DNA of 64,000 nt from Adiantum capillus-veneris (taxonomy: Eukaryota; Streptophyta; Polypodiopsida; Polypodiales; Pteridaceae): the NCBI GenBank assembly GCA_014529385.2, contig CM043950.1, positions 79,046,343 through 79,110,342 on the forward strand. The letters run 5' to 3'. Shown piece after piece: positions 44,033 through 56,580 of this stretch. Each line of letters opens with the position of its first letter. The stretch's first letter is position 1. The notes beneath the pieces are model-generated. The model was not told the origin of the DNA and ran no database searches. It saw nothing but the letters and a program-made list of their open reading frames with translations. Made by a program: the position numbers and the translations under genes.

Positions 44033-45980
44033 TTTGTAGATATCTCTATGACTTTAAGATAATCCAAAATATGTTTGTTTATGGCCTCAAGGCCATAGGG
44101 TTAGGATTGTTGGGAGGTCTCAACATATAAATAGATATATGGCTTCAAATCCATATGGTACTTTATTTATGTGTCACCCTATGGCCCTAAGGCCATGGGT
44201 TGTCATAGGGCCACAAGATTCCCTCTATGAGCACAAGTAAGAAACCATATATGCTTTATGTTGGCACCCTATGACCCGAGGGTCACAAGGTCTGCCTTTT
44301 ATGCTAGTAAGAAACCCTTTATGCTACATGTTATCACTCTATGGCGTTTGGGACATAGGGTGCCCTATGTGCTAGTAACAAATCCTCTATGCTCTATGTT
44401 TGCACCCTATGGACCTAGGGCCACAAGGTACCCTCTATGATAGTAAGAAATCCTCTATTATCGATGTTTGCACCCTATGGACCTAGGGCCACAAGGTAGC
44501 CGCTATGCTAGTAAGAAATCCTCTATGGTCAATATTGAAACCCTATGGCCCCAAGGCCATAGGATGTCCTCTATGCTAGTAAGAACAACCCTTTACGCTC
44601 TATGTTGGCACACTATGGAGACTTGAGGGCCACAAGGTACCCTTTATAATGCTACTAAGAAACCTTCTATGCTCTAGGGGAGCACCAAATAGCCCCTAGG
44701 CCACAAGGTTCCCTCTATGCTAGAAAGAAAACCTCTACGGTCTACATTGGCAACCTATCGCCCTCGGGCCATAGGGTGCATCAAATGGCTCCTAGGCCAC
44801 ATGGTGCCCTCTATGCTATAAAGGAAACCTTTGCGCTCTACATTGACAATCTATGGCCCCAAGGCCATAGGGTGCCCCTTACGCCTAGTATGAAACCATT
44901 GAAACTCTATATTAGCATCTAAAGACCGTAGGCCACAAGGTGAGCTCTATGTTAGTAAGAAACCATCTAAACTCTATGTTGGTAGCCAAAGGCCATAGGA
45001 TAGCCAAGGAACCCTTTAGGAGCATTCCCCACAAAGACCACCTTATGGCCCCATGGTGATTTAGTGGCCTAGGTGCCCTTCTTAAGACTCTTTTATTTTT
45101 ATATCATATGGCCCCAGGGAAATAGGCTATCCTCTATGCTATCAAAACACCGTTTATGCTCTTTGTTGGAATCATATGGTCCCAAGTCCATAGGGATCCC
45201 ATAGAGTGCTCTCTATGCTAGCAAGAAACCCTCCATGCTATATGTTTTCACCCTATGGCACCAAGGACACAGGGTGTCCTCCATGATAGTAAGAAACCCT
45301 CTATGCTCTAAGTTTACACCCCATTTGACTATGTTGACACCCTATGGCCCTGGGGCCATAGGGTGCTCCCTAGGGCCACAAGGTGCCCTTCAACCTAGGA
45401 AGAGACCCTTTATGCCCTAAATTGGTACTCTTTGGCCTCAGGGTCATAGGGTGCCTTCTATGCTAGTAGGATACATTATATGGTCTAGGTTTCCACTCTA
45501 TAGTGTAGGACTAAAAGGTTTGCTCTATGAAGAAACCATGTATACTATATGTTGGCAGTGTATGGCCCTAGGGATAGAAGGAAACCCTAGGGCTATAGGG
45601 TGTCCCCTATGCTACTATCATATGGTCCAAGGGCTAGATAGTGACCAAGGTATCATGTGTGTGAGAAATCTCTACTATATATACAAAAACCACTTTATGG
45701 CACTATGGCGTCCCAAGGGAAACAAGGTGCTATAAAAAGCCCTATATGCTCTATGTTGGCACCCCCCTAGGTCCCAAGGCCATAGGGCGGTCTTTATGCT
45801 AGTAAAATTCCCTCTATGCACTGTGTTTACGTGTATACTTATACGAAGCCATTTATGCACTATGTTGGTGTCTTATGCCCCTAGATCCATAAGATGTCCT
45901 CCATGGTAAAAGATAAATTTTACATGGGATATGATGGCATCCTATGGTCCTAGGGCCATAGGGTGTGCTCTATGCTAGCA
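44033..45980. repeat. Hairpin satellite, type A, forward
   Basis: Units of roughly 75-90 bases read CTCTATGCTAGTAAGAAACC, CTCTATGCTCTATGTTGGCA, then CCCTATGG...CC(A)TAGGGTG. The last part is an imperfect to near-perfect palindrome (e.g. CCTATGGTCCTAGGGCCATA near 45942). The array continues the satellite interrupted by the CACTA element. Copies vary widely in the palindrome arms, often with compensating changes. No gene is recognised; short frames inside are repeat translations. Confidence 0.9.
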
Positions 45981-47035
45981 ATATGTGTAAGCTAAAAAAT
46001 TCGATAAATATGCAACACGATATACAAAATTGAATCATTATCATACATCATACATTTGTTGCTTTACCACACAGTTGAAGGGTTCTTTGCCTTCAAATAT
46101 CATCATAAAATTCAAACATTTAAATCAAAATTTCAAGTAATTTAATTCACAAATGCATTGATCTGTTGGTGGATGGAAGGTCCGGCTCACCATGCACTTT
46201 GATTTACAAATCCTGAGGGGCAAAAGTATTTGTGTTGGATTCTCCTTATGGCATTGCACATGTTTTGGAACTTGCATTGCCTTCTACTTCCAATTTACAA
46301 ACGTAAACAATGGTTATACATTATACAATCATTTCTTTGCAATAAAACTTGACACAATGTTCCGATTGCTACATTCCTGAGGGGCAAAAGTATTTGTGCT
46401 GGATTCTCCTTATGGCATTGCACATGTTTTGGAACTTGCATTGCCTTTTACTTCCAATTTACAAACTTAAACAATGGTTATACATTATACAATCATTTCT
46501 TTGCAATAAACCATGATACAATGTTCGGATTGCTACATGACAAGCTAAAAAATTCTACTAGTCCTAGCTTCTCTGTATTGAAAAAAATTCAAGATATAAA
46601 TTCCAATTCTCTGCATCATCTAGAAGAGAAACAAAATCTTGTTACAATCAAAGAACTAGATCTTCACATAATCCAAAGGACAAATGCTTCAATAACCATT
46701 TATACTCGAAGTTTACTATCTAAGCAAATAATTGGCATTTACAACAAATGTTGAATATATGTTTAATCTAGTTAGTTGCAATGCAAAGATAATTATTTCA
46801 AATGCTTACACCATCAATTCACAATAGAAGAACTTACACCCAACAAAAAATGATCATACATCAATTGTTCAAACTCTGATTTTGGAATTTTGAGGACTAA
46901 ATACTTTTTAGCTTTTTCTAGCTTATTTCATTCTCAATAGAATATTAAACTTAATCACAAGATAAGAAATATATGTCCCTAATGTATATGGACACAAGAT
47001 ATAAGGCCAACGAAAAATGTTCTTGAAACACTTAA
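45981..47035. pseudogene. Duplicated fragments of the FCP1-like acidic region and A/T-rich flank
   Basis: 46160-46292 matches 37045-37175: GTTGGTGGATGGAAGGTC, TTGTGTTGGATTCTCCTT and CATTGCCTTCTACTTCCA. A second partial copy of the same stretch plus its flank lies at 46379-46512 relative to 46216-46350 (GAGGGGCAAAAGTATTTGTG repeated). So pieces of the FCP1-like gene's acidic segment (minus strand) were copied here and then tandemly duplicated. The rest to 47035, including a 77-codon frame at 46521-46754, shows nothing recognisable. Confidence 0.75.
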
Positions 47036-47039
47036 AGAG

Positions 47040-47645
47040 TCTTTAGGTGACTTAGAATAACCAACCTATGGTCTAAAGGCCTTAGGGTGTTATGTGATGT
47101 TTTATAAGATGTGTCCATAAGAGCTAGGTGATTTGCATCCATGGGGTGATTTAAGTGCCCTTGTGGAGATTCTATGTCACCACCCTATGGCCCTAAGGAC
47201 TTAGGGTATCCCAAATGCTCTTGGATAACTTATGTTTCCTTCTAGAATAGCCCAGATACTCATGTGCCCGTTTAGAGACTTTATGTAATCTCTCTATATA
47301 CATAAGATTGTAGGATAGCTGTGTTGACACCCTATGGCCTTAAGGCTGTAGACTAGCCCAAATGCTTATGTGCCCTTTTAAATACTCTATGTGATCACCC
47401 TATATCCGTAAGATTTTAGGGTAGCCAAATGCTTTTGGGGGATTCTATGTTGACACCTATGGGCCTAAGGCTATAGAGTAACCCAGATGCTTATGTGCCC
47501 TTTTAGAGACTCGGTGTAATCACCCTACATTTGCAAGGTTGTTGGATATCCCATTTTCTTTTGGGGAATTCTATGGCCCTAGGGCCATAGGGTGTCATGT
47601 CTACAAAGAACTCTATGATCCTCAAGTCATAGTGTATTCTTCCCA
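47040..47645. repeat. Hairpin satellite, variant type D
   Basis: Units combine CACCCTATGGCC...TAGGGTA with CCCAAATGCTT and TGTGCCCTTTTAGAGACT. A perfect 20-base palindrome CTATGGCCCTAGGGCCATAG is at 47571-47590. Confidence 0.85.
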
Positions 47646-47911
47646 AACCTCATATGATCAATTAACTTTAAAGTATTACATAATATATATCTTACATGTG
47701 CATATAATATCATACACTTAAGTCTAATTCATTTATTGTGAAAAAACTCAAACTCACAAGTTCACATTTTTTCAAAGAAAATAAATTGAGAACAATAACG
47801 AGCCAAACATCAATGTTTTTAACATCATGGGCAGATTTGAGATGGGACAAATAAAATAAAATGACAACAATAATAATCTAAATATAAGTAATGTAATCAT
47901 GGGTGGCTAGC
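47646..47911. other. A/T-rich downstream flank of the ParB-like gene
   Basis: No gene or repeat is recognised; it would contain the 3' end of the minus-strand gene that follows. Confidence 0.4.
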
Positions 47912-50606
47912 TTAACTTGTTTCCTGTAGACTTTCTAGAATGTCCTCAGCACTTGCATCCAATGGTTCTTCAATTTCTTCTTCCTCTGAATCCTTGGCAT
48001 TGACTTTCTCTGTGTTATCCACATCTGCCCACCTTCTAAGATCAAGGTATTCTTCCACTATGAAATGGCAAAGAGATTCCAATTGCGTCATTTGATCACT
48101 ACTACATGCAACTGATATCACCTTTCTCTGTTGTTGTAGTGCCTCTTTAGTCCCATAGCCTAATGAGAAGATGTCTATCACTTGATCATCTTCTTTGAGA
48201 CAGATGCATTTGATTGCACGACATACAAAAAAGGATTTGGCCGTGGTCATAGCATCATACTCATCGTCATTGATGCAGAGAGTATGCATTGGCTCCAACA
48301 ATGACTCTTTAACACTGGAGTAGTTGGTGTACTGCTCTTCTTGACTTAAAAATGCCCAAACCCCGAAAACTACTTCGCGAAGAGCACATGTTTGGATGGT
48401 CTCTCATACCATTAAGGAGCTCAAAGGTATAACGTGCATTTCATACCATTTAGCTTTTTCAGAAATTGCCTTCTCTAGGGAAGCAGCATGCTGATACTTG
48501 ACTAAGCCGGCAATTAAAAACTCTGATGGTTGATGTGCTACCCCACATACTCCATCAATTACTTTACCAAATTGGGCAGCACTCCAACCACTAGATGTAA
48601 GACTTTTGTGTGTTGTGTCTATGATGCAAACACCAACACGAATTTTAGAGCTATTCTCATTGCAGAGAAACTCAATGCCTTCCAAATTCTTTCCAACACA
48701 CTTGATTGTCCATGGTAAAATGAATTGAAAACTAGAAGTGCCATTCTTTTGTGCAATGATCCACTGCACATATCCCCTAGTGATCTCACGAATTGGCTCT
48801 TTCTCCTTTCCTTTCTGTAGTAGGAGATATAGCCATTGCGTACAACTCGTGAAGAGAGATTTGTAAATCTCATCTGTAATGTTATAATGAGACTTACATT
48901 TATCCCATGAAGTAACTGCTATTGCAGATGGATCTATCTCTTTAAATGCCATCAACATTTGAGGCTCAAAAACCCTGGTCTTCTTTAAGACCGTTGCACG
49001 TGCAGTGAGGTCGAGCATGCCCGCTTGTTGACGTGGTTGCTTCACTAAGAAAATCTTCTCATCGGCCAGCTCTTGTTGCAGTAGCTTGACATCATTATCT
49101 TCTAAACCAGCTAGGCATCTAAAGGTTGTTATGCTTGGTTGTCGCCCACGAGAAGTTGATGTCTGATGCTTCTCCAAGATGTGTATCCACTGATCATAGA
49201 TTTCATCATCGTACATAACCATGTGTGCTTCTTTGTTGGCAAATGATTTATGGTTGAACACGATGTTCGCCAAAGGCCTCAAAATAAATAAAAGAAAATT
49301 AACTTTATTTCAAGACATATTTGTAACAAAAAGAAGCATAGGGAAGTGGAACTTACATCCCAACCTGCTCGACTTGAATGACCGATAGGAACACCTGCCT
49401 TGGGTTTTGTTGGTTTAGAATATGCAAGCCATTGACTACGGCCATGCTTCAAGACCTCCACATAAGGCTGGTGTTTCATTGTTGTTATTCTCTCCATGTT
49501 CTCCATTCTGGAAATTCGAATAGCAACCTCTTTCGGAGCATCTACCACTATCCTTGCAGTTCTAAACTTGTAGAACTCTTTTCTCAAAGCATACTTAGTG
49601 CTGTTGTTACGCAAAAAATCTCTAGCCACTATGATGGAATGCTGACCAGCTAGAATCCAGTAGTGGTATGTTGATAGCTTGTCTCCATGCACTTCAGCTT
49701 TTTGTAAAGGCATTTTTGTAATTGGGTTATACGGCATCAAGTCTGCTGCACTGGAGACTGTCCTAGAGTGCCCTGCAAATTTCTTCAAGAGATATAGCCT
49801 TCTGGTGCAAGGTTGCATTGCTCAACTGGGATCAATTGGGTAAATTGTACACCAAATGTAAAATAGTGGTTTTTTCCGACGTATCCATCTAGCCCACTCT
49901 TAGAATTTTTGGCAACTTCTTTATCAAGATCTTTTTCTTTGGGCTGTATAATAGAGTCCAACACAACTAAGGATGCTGAGTTCACAACCACTGCCACCGA
50001 GGGGGTTCCAACTGTTAGGGTTGCATGTCCACTAGAATCTCCCGCTTCTTGAGTCTATAAGGGTATAACTGAAAGATTTTCTTCGCCCACATTTCCACTA
50101 TTTTCTCCAAGTGAGGGAGTCTGACTCTCCTTGAGCGTCTTAGATTGATTTGTTGTACCTGTGTCTTCATTCTTTCGCTTCTTATTCTTCTTTGTGTTGC
50201 TCAATTTACCTAAATATTGATTGACTTTCTTAAATCCCTCAATATATAAGTCTATAAAGGTCTCACTTGGAGTGTCGTCTTGAAGCTCCACCCACCCTAC
50301 TTTTGTCATTGTCACTCCTTCATAATCAACCTTCACCAATTTTTGAGCAAAGGCCACAGGCTCCAACAAGTAGGAGTCACCATTGAGTAGTTTTACTCCA
50401 AGGCATGGAGACATTTCAAGATCTGAACAATCTTTCTTTATCTCCTTGACAATACCACAGTCCTTGAAGGGAAATTGCTCTTTATCTTGAAAGAACAAGT
50501 GGACTTTCTCATCACTTCCACGATTTGGTAAGTGAAAATCCAGATACCAAAAACTTGGTGTTGAGCCTGTTGCATCAACTGACTTTGACTTTCTCTTTTG
50601 AGACAT
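47912..50606 (-). pseudogene. ParB/sulfiredoxin-like gene of a putative large element, decayed
   Basis: Read right to left: ATG at 50606 opens MSQKRKSKSVDATGS and a Lys-rich domain of unknown type, in frame to 49785 except for TAG at 50055-50057. The ParB-like part is FGVQFTQLIPVEQCNLAPEG, then after a frameshift MPLQKAEVHGDKLSTYHYW, ILAGQHSIIVARDFL and ARIVVDAPKEVAIRISRMEN. That is the ParB/sulfiredoxin-fold order: entry strand, then G-[HQ]-[RH]-x3-A, then strand plus S..EN. A further ~290 residues (49282-48404) and an acidic end (about 48395-47912) follow in other frames; a GTAAGT at about 49360 suggests an intron, though phase does not fit cleanly. ParB-fold proteins bind or hydrolyse nucleotides and some cut DNA. 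Function here is unknown. Confidence 0.5.
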
Positions 50607-50639
50607 TTTCTATAAAAAGAATGACATATATTTAGACAA

Positions 50640-53600
50640 GATGGATATTATTACATCCATATGGACCTAGGGCCATAGAGTCACCTCTATGTTAAACCAT
50701 GTGGTCCTAGGTCCAAAGGGTGCCAACAAAATGGTTCTACAAGTGTACCTAGGCCACTCTATGGTAGTGTGATCACATGTTTCCTTATGACATTAGAGGA
50801 CCCTCAAAGAAGTATCCCTTGAATGGCCTAAATACCCCTTTAGAGCCTCTACACCAACACCATATGGCAATTTGTGGCCTGAAGGCCATAGGGTCCCCTG
50901 CATGCTAGTAAGAACCTCTCTATACTCTACATTGGCATCCTATGGCCCCAAGGCCACAAGGTGGCCACATTGCTTTAAAGAAACACTTCATGAGGGTTTT
51001 CTGGTAACCTATGACCCTAGGGCCATATGGTGCTCTCCATGCAAGTAAAAACCACTATTTGCTCTATATTGAGGAGACCTTGTGGGATGAAGTCCATAGG
51101 GTCCCCTCTATGCTAGTAAGAACCTCTGTTTACTCTATAATGGCACCCTGTGGCCTGAAGGTCATAGGGTTCCCTCTATGCTACTAAGAATCTCTTTGTG
51201 CTCTATGCTCTATCGCCTATGCTCTATGTTCTATATTGACTTCCTATGGCCCCAACACCACAAGGTGCCCTCATCGTTTCCAAAAACACCTCATTGTTTT
51301 GCTATGGCCCTAGGGCCATAGCTCTCTATGCTGATATAAAGCACCATGCTCTATATTAGCTCCCTAAGGCCTGAAGGCCATAGGATTGGTCTCAAGGGCC
51401 CCAAGGGTGCTCTATATGCCAATGAAAAATACCATTCGCTCTATATTGAGAAGACCTTGTGGGCTGAAGTCCATAGGAACCCTTCTATGATGGATTCTTG
51501 ACAACCAATCCCCCTGGGTCAGGATGTTCTTTATGCTAGTAAAAACACTATTTTCTCTATATTGGCACCATGTGACTTGAAAGCCATATGGTCCCCTATA
51601 TTCTAGTAAGAGTCTCTCCATGCTCTATATTGGCACCCTTTGGCCTGAAGGCCATAGGGTCCGATCTTTGCTAGTACAAACCGATCTATGATCTATATTG
51701 GCACCCTATGGCCTGAAGGCCATAGGGTCCCCTGTATGCTAGTAAAAACCTCTCTATGCTCTACACATCCGATGACCCCAAGGCCACAAGTTGCCCTCTA
51801 TGTTTTGAAGAAACCCTTCAGGAGGGTTTTTTGGCAACCTATGAACCCAGGGCCATAGGGTGCTCTCTATGCCATTGAACAACCCTCATTGTTTTGGTAC
51901 CCTATGGCCCCAGGTATAAAGCACTATTTGGTCTCTCTATGCTAGTAAGAACTGATCTTTGTTCTATATTGGCACCCTTCCGCCTAAAGACCATAGGGTC
52001 CACTCTGTGCTAGTAAGAACCGATCTATTCTCTATATTCTCTATATTCAGGCCATAGGGTCCCCTATATGTTATTAAGACCCTCTCTATGCTCTACACAT
52101 ACTATGACCCCAAGGGCACAAGGTGCCCTCTATGTTTTGAAGAAACCCTTCATGATGGTTTTTTGGAAACCTATGGACCCAGGGCCATAGGGTGCTCTCT
52201 ATGCTAGTAAAAACACTATTTGCTCTATATCCTGGAGACTTTGTGGGCTGAAGTCCATAGGTTCCCCTCTATGCTAGTGAGAACCTCTGGTTTCTCTACG
52301 TGGAAACCCTGTGGCCTAAAGGCCATAGGGTTCCTTGTATGCTAGTAAGAAGCTCTCTATGCTCTATATTGACATCCTATGGCCCCATGTATAAAGCACT
52401 ATTTGGTCTCTCTATGTTAGTAAGAACCGATCTATGCTCTATATTGGCACCCTATGGCCTGAAGGCCATAGGGTCCCCCCTATGCTAGTAAGTAACTCTC
52501 TATGTTATACACATCCTATATGTTTTGAAGAAACCCTTCATGAGGGTTTTTTGGCAACCCATGGACCCAGGGCCATAGGATTCTCTCTATGCCATTGAGG
52601 AGACCTTGTGGGCTGAAGGCCATAGGGTCCTCTCAATGCTAGTAAGAACCTCTGTTTTCTCTATGTTGACACCCTATGGCCTGAAGGCCATAGGGTTACT
52701 TCTATGATAGTAAGAAGCTCTCTATGCTCTATGCTCTATATTGACATCGTATGGCCCCAAGGCCACAAGGTGCCCTCATAGTTTTGTAAAATCCCTCATT
52801 GTTTTGGCACATTATGCTCCCAAGTATAAAGCACTATTTGGTCTCTCTATGCTAGCAAGAACCGATCTATGCTCTATATTGGGACCCTATGGCGTTCAGG
52901 CCATAGGGTTCTATGTATGCTAGTAATAACCTCTCTATGCTCTACACATCTTATGACCCTAAGGGCACAAGGTGCCTTGTATGTTTTAAAGAGACCCTTC
53001 ATGAGGGTTTTTTTGGCAACCTATGGACCCAGGGCCATAGGGTGCTCTATATGCCAGTAAAAAACACTATTGCTCTATATTGATGAGACCTTGTGGGCTG
53101 AAGGCCATAGGGTTCCCTCTATGCTAGAACCTCTGTTTTCTCTATATTGAGACCCTGTGGCTTGAAGGCCATAGGGTTCCCTCTATGGTAGTAAGAAGCT
53201 CTATATGCTCTATGCTCTATGCTCTATGCTCTATGCTCTATGTTCTATGCTCTATGTTCTATGCTCTAAATTGACATCCTATGGCCCCAAGGCCACAAGG
53301 TGCCCTCATTGTTTTGAAAAAACCCTCATTGTTTTGACACCTTAAGGCCCCATGTATAAAGCACTATTTGGTCTCTCTATGCTAGTAAGAACCGATCTAT
53401 GCTCCATATTGGGAGTCTGTGGGCTTCAAGCCATAGAGTCCCCTGTATTCTTGTAAGAACCTCTCTATTCTCTACACATCTTAAAGAAACCATTCATGAC
53501 AGTTTTTTGGCAACCTATGGACCGAGGTCCATAGGGTGCTCTCTATACGAGTAAAAAACACTATTTTCTTTATATTGAGGAGACCTTGTGGGCTGAAGGC

Positions 53601-53770
53601 CATAGGCTCCCCTCTATGCTAGTAAGAATCTATGTTATCTCTATATTGACACCTTGTGGCCTGAAGGCCATAGGGTTCCCTCTATGGTAGTAAGAAGCTC
53701 TCTATGCTCTTTGCTCTATGCTCTACATAGAGATCCTATGGCCCGAAGGCCATAAGGTGCCCTCATTGTT
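50640..53770. repeat. Hairpin satellite, type A, forward, long array
   Basis: Several dozen units of CTCTATGCTAGTAAGAACC, CTCTATGCTCTATATTGGCA and CCCTATGGCCTGAAGGCCAT-AGGG, alternating with CTTCATGAGGGTTTTTTGGCA and TTGAGGAGACCTTGTGGGCTG units. Higher-order repetition is visible: blocks of about 500 bases with the same unit order recur at about 51600-52100, 52100-52600, 52600-53100 and 53100-53600. It starts 34 bases upstream of the ParB-like gene's ATG. Confidence 0.92.
53199..53268. repeat. CTCTATG heptanucleotide run
   Basis: TATGCTCTATGCTCTATG continues for about nine units of seven bases with C/T variation at one position. It looks like local slippage of the CTCTATGCTCTATG phrase in the satellite unit. 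Confidence 0.85.
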
Positions 53771-55140
53771 TCAAATGGAAAGTAGGGCACCTTGTGACCC
53801 TAGGGAACATAGGGAATCCTATGGCCCTTGAGATTGTAGATTGTCACCCTATGGCCCTTGGACCACAAGGTCTTTAGATGGGAAAGAGGGCATCCAAGGG
53901 CCCGAGGGTGGCCTACGTACATAGGGTACACCATGGTGCATATTAGCGGGCACCATGGCAGCCCCATGCACCTAGGGCTCTAGGGCCATAGGATCTCCAA
54001 AAGGAACATAGGAATCATATGGCCCTTGTGATTGTACATTGCCATCCTATTGCACTTGGGACATAGGGTCTTCAGATGGAACGTAGGGCACCTTGTGACC
54101 CTAGGGAACATAGGGAATCCTATGGCCCTTCAGATTGTAGGTTGTCACCCTATGGCCCTTTGGCCACAAGGTCTCTAGATGGGACGTAGGGCACCCTGTG
54201 ATCCTATGGATATAGGGCCATAGGATCTCCAAAAAAAACATATGGAACCCCATGGCCCTTGAGATTGTACAAATACACCCTATGACCCTTGGGCCACAAG
54301 GTCTCAAGATGAAACAAAGGGAACCTTTTGATCCTATGGCCATAGGTTCCTTATGTTCCTTTTGGAGATTTTATGGCGCTAGGGCCATATGATCTTTAGA
54401 AGTAGCATAGAGGGAACCATATGGTCCTTGAGATTGTACATTGCCATACTATGGCCCTTGGGCCACACTATATCTTCATGGGACAAAGGGCACCCTGTGA
54501 TCCTATGTCCGTAGGTCCCTATGCTCCTTTTAGAGATCCTATGGCCCGAGGACCATAGGATCTCCAAAAGGAACATAGGGAACCCTGTGATCCTATGTCC
54601 GTAGGGCCATATGTTCATTTTGGAGATCCTATGGCTCGAGGACCATAGGATCTCCAAAAGGAACATAGGGAAACATATGGCCCTTGAGATTGTACATTCC
54701 CACACTATGGCCCTTGGGCCACAAGGTCTCCAATAGGTCACCCTTTGATCCTATGGCCCTAGGTTCTTTATGTTGCTTTTGGAGATTCTATGGCCCTAGT
54801 GCCATCCTATCTCTGAAAGGAACATAGGGAACCCTATGGCCCTTGAGATTGTACATTGTCACCCTAAGGCCCTTGGGCCACAAGGTCTCTAGATCGGACA
54901 TAGAGCACCATGTGATCCTATGGCCATAGTGCCATATATATGTTTTGGAGATCCTATGGCCCTATGGTCATATGATCTTCAATAGGAACATAGGGAACCC
55001 TATGACCCTTGAGATTGTACATTGGCACCCGATGGCTAGATGGGACATTGGTCACCCTATAGTACGATGTGAGACCACCCTATGGCCTTATGGTCATAGG
55101 GTGCCTTAGGGCCATATGTTACTCTTTAGTATGAGGTGAA
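53771..55140. repeat. Hairpin satellite, type B
   Basis: Units contain CCTATGGCCCTTGAGATTGT, ACATTGTCACCCTATGGCCC, GGGCCACAAGGTCTC and the long inverted arms TATGTTCCTTTTGGAGATCC / GGATCTCCAAAAGGAACATA around CTATGGCC..GGCCATAG. Some units (for example about 54520-54670) could fold into hairpins with arms over 25 bases. Confidence 0.9.
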
Positions 55141-56580
55141 ACCCTATGTAGCCACACCCTGTTTGCCCTTCTAAATATTCAATGTCTAGTTTTATTTTAG
55201 TGACTACAAATGAATTTAAAGAAACTATATTACACCATATCTTACAAACACATATAGTGTACACTTTCTTTCCCACCTTCTTGCCTCTCTTTTTTTTCCC
55301 ATCCTCCTGCAACTGAACCCTAATCCATCCTCATACAACAGCTTGCTCTACTCATCCTCTTACAACGTGTGCCCAACTCCCCACAACCCAATTACAGGTA
55401 TCCATAGTTTCAACATTTTCTGTAGTTGTTGTCTTTTGCATTTGCAGGTTTATAATTTTTTGTTGTAATTAGAGATTTTGGAGTTAGAGTTTTACAATTT
55501 TACAGCATTAGGTCACTTATGAGGAGTCTTCTGTTTTACAGATTTAGGTCTCTAATAAGAGTTTTTGGTTTTACAAATTTAGGTCCCTAATTAGTGTCTT
55601 CTGTTTTATATTTTTAGGTCTCTAATTAGAGTATTTTGTATTACAGTTTTAGATCTCTAATTAGAGATTTTTCTATTTTTTAGTTCTACAGTCTACAATT
55701 TTTCAGTTTTAAAGATGTAATTAATGATTTTTGTTTATTGTTCTAGAGAGAGGTGATTCACAACTTAGCTAAAACGTAATTAGATTAAGAATAGTTAAAA
55801 CCAAATTAAGAAAAAAGATTAGGGTTACCTCTGAGTAAATCTGTGTTTCATGAAAACCAGCTGCAGCAGTAGCAAGCAGTAACTTAGGTGTGTTGAGGCC
55901 GCGATGATGATGGTAACAGATCTGTGTTTGGGAGGTCGCGACAGCAGTCCTTTTGTTGAAGGTTGTGGCGATGGCTTCGCGTAGATTTGTGTATGCATCG
56001 CAACATGGCGTAGAACTATATGCGTAGGGAGAGAGGGAGAGAGAGACAGAGAAAGACAAGCTCTGTGTGTGCAGGTTTCTGTGTAGGTTTCGAGCAAGAA
56101 ACGAGAGAGAGAAAGAGAGCGATAGCGCGGAAAACATTATGGTAGAGAGAGAAAGAGAGAGATAAGGTTAGTTAGGTTAGGTTAGAAATTCAAAATTTGA
56201 ATTTTGAATGTAGGGGTTGTTCTCACGGGTTTGCAGTCGAGATTACCATAGTTTCTAAGCTTTGTGCGAAAATGAGACAAAGCTCATCGGCTCTGAAATT
56301 GGTGCAAGGCTTTTTCAATGTCCATATCTTTGTAGTACAAGTGGAATGACACCCATGAAGCAAAATTTGACTTCAGAATCATAATCTGCATAGTAAAAAA
56401 TACACTAAAAATACCTAAAATTTAAAAACATTATCCCGAAAATTGTGCACTATTTTTTTTGTCCGATATCAATAAGTGTATTTGAAAACCCATTATGACA
56501 GTTTGTCGTAGCGTAAAAAAAATAAATTATTTTTTTAAAGTTATTTTTTAATTATTTTTTAAATTTATGCCTCTTGCGGA
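55141..56580. other. Unique spacer between the two halves of the inverted satellite
   Basis: Contains at 55490-55680 about five degenerate ~40 bp repeats of TTTTACAGATTTAGGTCTCT followed by AATTAGAGTTTTTG, a GA-rich stretch (56020-56170), and A/T-rich sequence to 56575. A minus-strand frame (56137-55769) is Ser/Leu low complexity from the GA tract and is not called a gene. This non-satellite core stands where the repeat orientation flips. Confidence 0.7.

Noticed and set aside
43461-44067. Overlapping ORFs of 92-122 codons on both strands rich in Cys/Phe/Leu/Ser or Arg/Glu
   Set aside because: They are translations of the 50 bp tandem repeat and GT/GA microsatellites; stop-free in all frames only because the repeat lacks stop words.
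46521-46754. 77-codon ORF MFGLLHDKLKNS...
   Set aside because: A/T-rich sequence next to duplicated fragments, no motif or partner exon.
53199-53268. Possible interstitial telomere repeat (7-base unit)
   Set aside because: The unit is CTCTATG, not the plant TTTAGGG/CCCTAAA sequence.
55769-56137. 122-codon minus-strand ORF with a signal-peptide-like start
   Set aside because: Hydrophobic Ser/Leu start comes from a GA/CT tract; no conserved domain in the remainder.
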